A stretch of 64,000 nt of DNA from Byssothecium circinans (taxonomy: Eukaryota > Ascomycota > Dothideomycetes > Pleosporales > Massarinaceae), in NCBI GenBank assembly GCA_010015675.1, contig ML976993.1, forward strand, positions 55,846 through 119,845. The letters run 5' to 3'. Of this stretch, positions 57,601 through 64,000 are shown in pieces. The position numbers and the translations under genes were made by a program. Under the pieces are notes generated by a model that was not told the DNA's origin, made no database searches, and was given only the letters and a program-made list of their open reading frames with translations. Numbering within the stretch: the stretch's first letter is position 1; every line of letters starts with the position of its first letter.

Positions 57601-60600
57601 TTAGTACACTCTTGGAGGGGAACAGGTGGGCTCCGAATGACATATCGCGAAGCGGAGGTTTGGTGGAGGATCGAAACGTGAGTTATTTTGGTCCTCATAG
57701 AATTCAAGCTGGTACAAGGTTTCATATTCATCCGAGGTAAGTGCTGGAGGTGCTACCACGTGCACCGTAGAAGAAAGTCGTACACTCTTCTTGTCTACGG
57801 GAAGGAATAGTATCAAAATCAGCACTTTTTTTTATTAGCGCCGTGCGATGCTGCGCACGAGTGAGACGCCCGTGCAGTTGTCTGATCTGCCGAGGAGCGC
57901 CGGAGTTAGAAGCAACTTTTTAAGACATGGCTTCCGGTATGAGGTAGTATTGAGTCCGCACATATCCCCGAAGCTTCGCGGACTGTTGCGACTCGCCATA
58001 GGTTGTAGACCGTTGTTGGGTTCCAGGAAGATAAGTTGCAGGTTTGTGAATTATACACCCAGAGTCTCTGGTTAGCCGAAAACCAGGTTGGTAGGTTGTG
58101 GAGGCAACCAACTGGAGAGGGCGCGGGTGATATGGTGAGCGTATTTACGTTTTTAGAAAATCGAAAGAGGGTTCAAGGAAGAGAACAGTGGACGGACCAA
58201 CAGTCAGCACCACTTCCCCAACTCCAATCCTATCATATAACGGGTTCAGGCGGGGCGTTGGGCGTAAGTGGTCTGTGAGCTTCTTGCATGGAATTCCTAC
58301 GCCCGCGAATAGCGCCAACCGCCTTCTCTTTTAGCTGAAAATAGTCGAGATGGAATTTAGCACCCTCCGCGGAAGCTAGCTTGTCAACTCCCGGGGACTG
58401 CAAGGATAGATTCATCTTGGCTGTGCTTTAAGTTTGATGCGACAGCCGGCGACGTCAGCCAGGTCGCTTGCAGGGAAGAGCTATGAGCCTTGTCTTCACG
58501 GATGGTCCGAGCGGACCTGAGGCTGAGGAGTGCTAAAGGGGACTAGCTAGTCGTGCACCTGGTGCAAGGCAACTTCACTCTTTCGCTATCCGAGGCCATG
58601 CAACGGAAGGGATGTTTTCGATGGAGGATTTTAGGAAAACAGATCGTCTTGAGGATGCCAGAGTCAATTGAAATCGTGTGAATAATTTTCGCACTTCGCG
58701 AAATGGTGGATGGATAAGCGAGTAGCGCCCCAGGATGCGGAGCTGAGGTCGCTTTAAGGCTTGGTGACACAGGAGGGATTAAACCAAATCTGACCTGTGC
58801 TAGACGAATGTCGGCTATCGCGTCTATACTACCGGCTTTCCGCGCGCTTGGGTAAGCGATTCCAGGGATAGACGCGAAGCGCCAGCAGAGCGGTTAAGAC
58901 CCTTGTCTAAGCGCGATGAGCGATCGTGAGCGCTAATCTTCGCATCTGGCGGTTCGCAAGATCTCCAGGCAGAATCGAGGTTACACGACCGATTTTTCGA
59001 AATTCTGAGGCGATTCCATGCGTATATTGGAAACCCGACGCCACGAGAATGGGAAATTGGTGACGATCATTGTGGTACAATTCAAGCAGTTGAGGCGATG
59101 CCAATGATGCTTGTTGTGGTCAACGTTTCCAGGAGGAAAGATTGCTTCTCAAAGCGGAACTAGAAGATTGGCAGTGCAGGTTGCTGAATACAAGCAAGAG
59201 ATTGTTTAAGGCTCGTGATGCGAGTGAAATGAGATGCCCGTGATATCACGCACCGTCAGCCTCGCACTCTCTCATTAGACTCATCGTATCGAAGGTTCCT
59301 CTGTGACACGTTCTTGCCAGAAGTTAAAGCGACGTAAGGTTAAGCGTGGGATTCTTCTTAGAAGTCGCACAAATGCAGGTCGGCGGTCATTGTAGTGGAG
59401 TAGGTTGTCGGAGGTCAAGACATCTGACGCAGGCGACAGGAGAGATTGCGACGATTTACAGAAGACTCCGAGTGTGACCAACATCGGCGCAAGAGAGGAA
59501 GTCACGTCGTTATCGTTCAGTTCGCTGTTCTGATTGAACGCTTGATCCGTGGGACGAAACTGCTTTCAATATGAGTGGGTGGTCAGAGACATCTACATTG
59601 CCATCAGTCGTCACTGGATCATAGGGCTTCTTTCGCTGAGCTGCATCACTGCAGAGATCCAATCTGATCGGCGGTCATACGGACGCTTCGTTGAGGGAAG
59701 CGAGTCTCGAGGAGACGGTCTGCTGGCAGTGATTTCGATGCAGTGGTTGAGGCGAGCACGGTGCAGTGCAATGCATCTGCCACAGTCGGGCGTTGAACGA
59801 CTGACCCCGAGATGATGAAGCTGACAGTATAGAGTACAGCTGGGGACTGAGCAACGTCGATGCCCGGTGCGAGTGGACGGCAAAGCTGCACGCATGCTTA
59901 ATTGTTTGCAGGGCTGTCGTCACCGCCCAATGATGGATTGAAGCGGGGCTTATGAGCAACAGAAGCATGCAGCTGGTGTCTCTCCGCGGGGATCTATCGA
60001 CGTACCGGTAGTGGGTCAACGGCAATAGATTGGACCGCAATTCAACCAAGGCCGAACTTCCAGCGAAGCATGTTTCAGTCGACGGTAAACGTGTGGTAGA
60101 CTTGAGTGTCGGCAAGGACAGAAAGCGGCATGCCAGGGCCAAAACACATTGAGCCAGGAAATAGAGGGACGGTCCGTCAAGGCGAGGAGCGCGTATTCAC
60201 AGTGCATGCCTTCGCAGTCATGTGCTATAGCACGGCAATCAGTGGCTGCACAGCTGTGTCGTCTCTGCCTGAAGTGTTCGGCACGATGCAGCTTGAGGGC
60301 AGCACATGCCAGTTCCGCCTATGGGATGGCGGAGGGGGTGCTGTTGGGGCTTGGTGAGCGTCTGCGGGGCGTCGGGGAGGACCGCATCGTCGGGTGGACA
60401 TCGTTATGCGGCAGCTCGGTAGGTATATACGTTTGTATACGCCAGCAAGCAAGACAGGCGGGGCGAGGCGGCATGTGGAGGTCAAGGAGAGAGCACACAA
60501 CGTTCGAGCCGTGGCGGGAAAGGAATAGCTCGTCAGGCGTGTAGAGGCTAGGAAGCGTAGGGAGGTAGCTGCTGATCCGCAGCCGAGTGCAGTCGTCTGC

Positions 60601-61549
60601 CTGATGCAGGTATGCTTGGCTGGGCTGATCAGACATGGACGGCTGCATCACGGTCTACCGTCCGGGGCACGAGCCTCGGGCGCTTAATCGATGGCTGAAG
60701 GAGGAGGTGCCGGTGGTGGTGTGAATCTTGGGCGATTCACCATTGGAACCTGTCCAAAGAAAGGCTGCGTTGCGTCCCGCCTCACGCACGACATTTCCAC
60801 AAACGCCGCACCTCTGCCGTTCAGCTCCTGCGGCCAAGTCAATCTGGCAACTCAATCTAACAGCAAAGCACAAGCTGCGTCTAAACAGTACGGACGGGCC
60901 GGTTAAGGTGGCGGAGGCCGCTGCAGCGCAAAAAGGGCCAATGGCGACGACGGCATAGGCGCTTAAGGGTACACCATCTGCACGCTGCATGCACCTTTCA
61001 CATCAGCCCCCCGCTGCTAATTACAAAGCCAGAAGGTGGTCCATGCCTGCCTGGGCACGCGGGTCGCTCGAGCTTGCCTCATGTCCGCGCGGTAGCACCA
61101 AAAAGACGTTATTGGCGAAAGTAGCTAAGCTCTAGCCTTTTCTCCCGCTCGTCGTGGGGCTGTCAAACCCTGTCCGCCGTTGTTGTGCCAGCGCCGTCGC
61201 TTCGTCGCTTGCACATCACCCCCTGGCCGTCAGCTTGAGCTTTACGCGGGCACAATATAGTCCGAGAAGGTTGGGAGAAAGCAGAATTGACATTTGCACC
61301 ATTCTATCCAGCTCGTTGTGCACAGACGGAGTCGCCCCGGAAGCCTGTCTAAGACGCCCTGCAAAGCGCCCATCTACCTTAGGTATAACGCCAATAGCTC
61401 GCTTCAGAAGCCTGTCAGAATAATCCCCAACACCATGCTTGAATCCTATTACAATACGTGGCCGAGGGCAGAATCGCACCTCGTGGCCAGACCAGTACCG
61501 CCCAAGGCAAATGTATCCGCCCATTATCATGTCCACGGCGTCTACGCGC
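54680..61549. other. Gene-poor interval, 6.9 kb
   Basis: This lies between PI31 and the C2H2 factor, at the 3' side of both. I found only short open frames (under about 155 codons) in all six frames, without domains, signal peptides or splice chains. Candidates at 54881-55273, 55553-55801, 59675-60142 and 60319-60651 were examined and not accepted. Base composition is near the genome average rather than extremely AT-rich, so it is not obvious RIP-mutated repeat. Long non-coding transcripts, extended 3' UTRs or a decayed gene are possible. Confidence 0.45.
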
Positions 61550-62781
61550 CTAAAAATGCGGGCTTGCGCCAAAGTTGTGTCGGTACAGCGGCGGCGAGCG
61601 GTTGTCGAAGGCGCCTTGCGTAGGCTCTGCCGGATGGAAGCCAGGAGGCGCGTATGCACCTGGCCGGGGTGACTGGTACACAGCATCGGACGTTGTTCGC
61701 ATGTATCGAGCGCGAGGCAGTTGGCTCGGGCTGAGCTGGTTCTTTTTCTGGCAGCCGTCTTCCTCGTGCCTGCTCATAAGTTAGCAATGAAACCGCAGAC
61801 AGAGACAGATGGTGATGCTTACCTTCGAAGAGTATCTTTACGCGAGAAGGTATCTCCACACTTGGCGCAGCAGTAGTCCCGAATCTGAAGGTGAACGCTC
61901 TTGTTGTGGCGGTCCAAGTCAGTCTTGCGGTCGAACTTCATGGTGCAGTCCCCGTGGTCGCATTTGTAAAGCTTCACTCGGTTCGGTTTATGCCTGTCCA
62001 TGTGCGACTTCTTGTTGTAGCTTCGGATGAAGCCTCGTCCACAAACCTCGCAAGTAAACTTGGCATCCTCGGGCGCTGTCTTCGTCCTTCGTCGTCGTAC
62101 ACGAGGCGTCACACCAACGGAGACTCCGGTATGTGAGCTCTCTAAATGCGTCGGTGCCGGCAGGTGGAGGTGCTCCTCGTAGCTTGGCCCTGGAGTGGTC
62201 TCGTATTTTGGCATCATCGGCGAGCCATACGGTTGGTCATATGAAGGGAACAGACTGCTGTTGAGTAGCCTTCCAGGCGCGACTGTTCCTGGCGGCGGCG
62301 CATCATCATCAGTCGTCCACCCAGACCCATTCTCGAGCTTGACCCGTGGAAACCCGGTTTCCGACCCGTCTCCGGAAAAGACGGACATGCCCCGCTGTGA
62401 CGATAATGAGGATCTATGCGAGTCCTGGTACTGTGGCCATGGAATTGGTGACCCCGAAACGGGATGGTCGTATGCTCCAGAAGTCCATGGGTCGACGATC
62501 GGCTCCGACATCAAAGGAGATGCGCCGTTGGAGATGTTTGGCCAGCTCTCGGTTGGATGCGGCGACGGTGGGAAGAGGGCCGAGCTCGGCTGTGGGAGCG
62601 TGTGCGGAAACTGTGGGGAGAGATTGTATAGCCCAAGACCGTCAGGAGCATAGCGCGAGGGTTCCGAATCACTCCTAGCTGGAGAAGGGTATGCTGGAGA
62701 GTGTAACAGAGAAGACGTCTTCATGGCGTGCTGCTGATAGGGAGAATTGAAAGGTGGAGTGGGATGCCCGCGTGAAGACAT
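61550..62781 (-). CDS. C2H2 zinc-finger transcription factor
   Basis: This is a nuclear DNA-binding regulator with no assigned target. Exons are 62781-61823 and 61769-61550, with a 53-bp intron, giving 392 residues. The first 235 residues are Pro/Ser/Tyr-rich and probably an activation region. A basic run, TPRVRRRRTK, precedes three fingers: CEVCGRGFIRSYNKKSHMDR with H, CDHGDCTMKFDRKTDLDRHN with KSVH, and CAKCGDTFSRKDTLRRHEED with GC. The third ends in Cys, so it is C2HC. The intron splits the third finger's RRH. The tail is disordered and ends FGASPHF. I cannot match it to a named developmental factor (not clearly FlbC, BrlA or NsdC). Confidence 0.86.
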
Positions 62782-63563
62782 GGCGAGAGGATCTTGACAA
62801 ACGGCTGAGATGAGTGTTTGAGACGCGGGGTTCGTATCAAAAGAAAGTAGGCAAACGGTCGGGGAAGAAGAAAGGTAAACTTGGACGGTGGATGACTAGA
62901 AGCAAAAGATAGGGCGTACAAAGACGGATTATATCTACCTAGGTAGCTAGCTAGACAATGCAGGCCTGGGAGCTGCCCGAAGATCAGAACAACGTCTGTC
63001 TGCAGTATTGCTGCGGTCTACCTAGCCATCCACAGAGTCGGTACTTCTGCTAGGCAGACTCGGACATTGCCCTGAACTGACAGAGAGCCGCTATAGAGGG
63101 CATTCAGTCGACAAGGGCAGCAGGCGCGTGCCGACCGCGCCTGTCTGCTGTTCGCTGTCGGGGCCGTGTTTCGGGTGGGCTGAAGTGTCAGTGGGTGCAT
63201 GCAATGCATCCTTGGATACATGGACACCGGGGTGTTTAACGCCGACAGGGGTCCCCAGCTAGAGCGCAGGTGGCGTATGAACTGCATCCAAGCTCTCGGG
63301 AACGTCAGCGGCCCGAACACAAATCATACGAGCCGACTACGAATAGGCGCAAGAGCACCCCGTTGCCAATCTTTTAATTCATTTCCTATGCTGGTATTGC
63401 TCGACTGTGTGAGACACCAACCCCCTCCTCACTTCACGCCAACTTCCATGTCACCGTCCAGCAGAGTCAGAGTCGATCAGCTCCAATTTTGCCTGACTCG
63501 AATAGGTCAGGTTCGACAGGTGTTGGTGTTGCCCGTTGAGCGCACGGCTGCAAGCGCCGGCCA
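62782..63563. other. Upstream region of the C2H2 gene
   Basis: This is the promoter and leader side of the C2H2 gene. A perfect palindrome CTACCTAGGTAG lies at 62935-62946, directly followed by CTAGCTAG. Another small inverted repeat, CCTGAC...GTCAGG, lies at 63492-63511. No gene is supported here. Confidence 0.45.
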
Positions 63564-63836
63564 CTACACGGCCATGGTCCCTTGGCGCTGCTCTTGAAGC
63601 TGTGAGACGATATTCGTGAGCTCTTCAATCTGTGCAGTGAGCTTCAGAACCAACGATTTGAGCTGGGGGTCGCTGTCACCCGTCCCACTTCTGGTCTGAG
63701 GCCGACTAGCTGCGTGTGCTCTGCCTGAGGTGCGCCCGTTCGACTCCGCGGCAGTCTGCGCCGCTAAAGACCGTGCTGGTTGTATAGATGCCCGAAATGG
63801 CCGCTTGCTCAACGTCTGTGTTTCGGGGCCGCTCAT
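63564..63836 (-). CDS. Possible small coiled-coil protein
   Basis: From the ATG at 63836 the frame gives 90 residues, starting MSGPETQTLSKRPFRAS. A basic, Ser/Arg-rich leader is followed by a short heptad coil, LKSLVLKLTAQIEELTNIVS, and a stop. The open frame continues upstream of the ATG toward the window edge, so it may be the last exon of a larger gene. A basic leader plus coil also resembles the start of some retrotransposon gag proteins, but nothing downstream supports that. This is a weak call. Confidence 0.28.
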   Translation of the reverse strand: MSGPETQTLSKRPFRASIQPARSLAAQTAAESNGRTSGRAHAASRPQTRSGTGDSDPQLKSLVLKLTAQIEELTNIVSQLQEQRQGTMAV

Positions 63837-64000
63837 CGAGAGCCCAGCATCGGGTTTCCGCGAAACAGCGACATGCTCAAAAGTCCAAATTGCAGCTACG
63901 AACGGCAGATGAGTGGTCTTTAGGAGTATGATACGAGCGCTCCGCAGACGATCCGATGGAAGCACAAGCCTGAGGGGTCGGAGAAGCAACGGAATAAGAT

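Noticed and set aside
63564..63989. Start of a retrotransposon gag
   Set aside because: A basic leader and short coil alone are not enough; no zinc knuckle, protease or polymerase text and no LTR lie in the window.
1..64000. tRNA genes, rRNA, CRISPR arrays, secondary-metabolite cluster
   Set aside because: No T-arm/acceptor pairs, no spaced identical repeats, and no synthase, P450 or transporter grouping were seen.

Overview
The window is a stretch of nuclear chromosome from a filamentous ascomycete, most likely a dothideomycete of the Pleosporales type. That placement is an inference from protein flavour and gene architecture, not a database match. Genes are split by short introns, mostly 46-70 bp, with GT(R)NGT donors and CTRAY-like branch sites. 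Coding density is moderate, and neighbouring genes have unrelated functions on both strands. There is no operon, CRISPR array, prophage, rRNA or tRNA. I rebuilt the exon structures by hand from splice sites and reading frame. In most of the multi-exon genes the exon lengths sum to a multiple of three and give a protein of expected family length.

Layout, left to right. 0-2.6 kb: a degenerate tandem repeat and an unrecognised coiled-coil gene whose frame changes once. 2.7-15.8 kb: cytoplasmic dynein heavy chain, almost intronless. 16.3-19.1 kb: Gef1-like CLC chloride transporter. 19.8-21.2 kb: secreted serine carboxypeptidase. 21.7-22.4 kb: Dpb3/CHRAC-like histone-fold protein. 22.9-23.7 kb: unrecognised small Cys-rich protein. 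24.3-26.2 kb: prolyl-tRNA synthetase. 26.7-28.5 kb: chaperonin CCT1. 29.6-30.4 kb: decayed ankyrin-type gene. 31.7-32.7 kb: RTA1-family membrane protein. 33.3-34.3 kb: Rieske iron-sulfur protein of complex III. 34.9-35.7 kb: Poa1-like macrodomain protein. 36.1-37.8 kb: proteasome receptor Rpn13. 38.0-38.8 kb: ribosomal protein L6. 39.2-40.3 kb: fatty acid hydroxylase-family membrane protein. 42.6-46.0 kb: large alpha/beta hydrolase with a disordered N-terminus. 47.3-50.6 kb: wybutosine enzyme Tyw4 fused to a JmjC domain. 51.0-52.4 kb: Atg18. 53.5-54.7 kb: proteasome regulator PI31. 54.7-61.5 kb: a gene-poor interval. 61.6-62.8 kb: C2H2 transcription factor. 63.6-63.8 kb: a doubtful small coiled-coil reading frame.

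Most genes are housekeeping. Several act in protein homeostasis (CCT1, Rpn13, PI31, Atg18, carboxypeptidase) or translation (ProRS, RPL6, Tyw4), but they are dispersed and I see no evidence of a functional cluster. Five gene pairs are divergent with short shared promoters; the tightest is the 219-bp Rpn13/RPL6 promoter.

I found no convincing wholly new system. The items most worth a second look are the Cys-rich 227-residue protein, the Tyw4-JmjC fusion, an Rpn13 intron whose retention would give a PRU-only protein, an in-frame Atg18 intron, a PIP-box-like motif on the macrodomain protein, a hydroxylase with a degraded third histidine box, clustered CACGTG sites, and the 6.9-kb gene-poor block beside the transcription factor.
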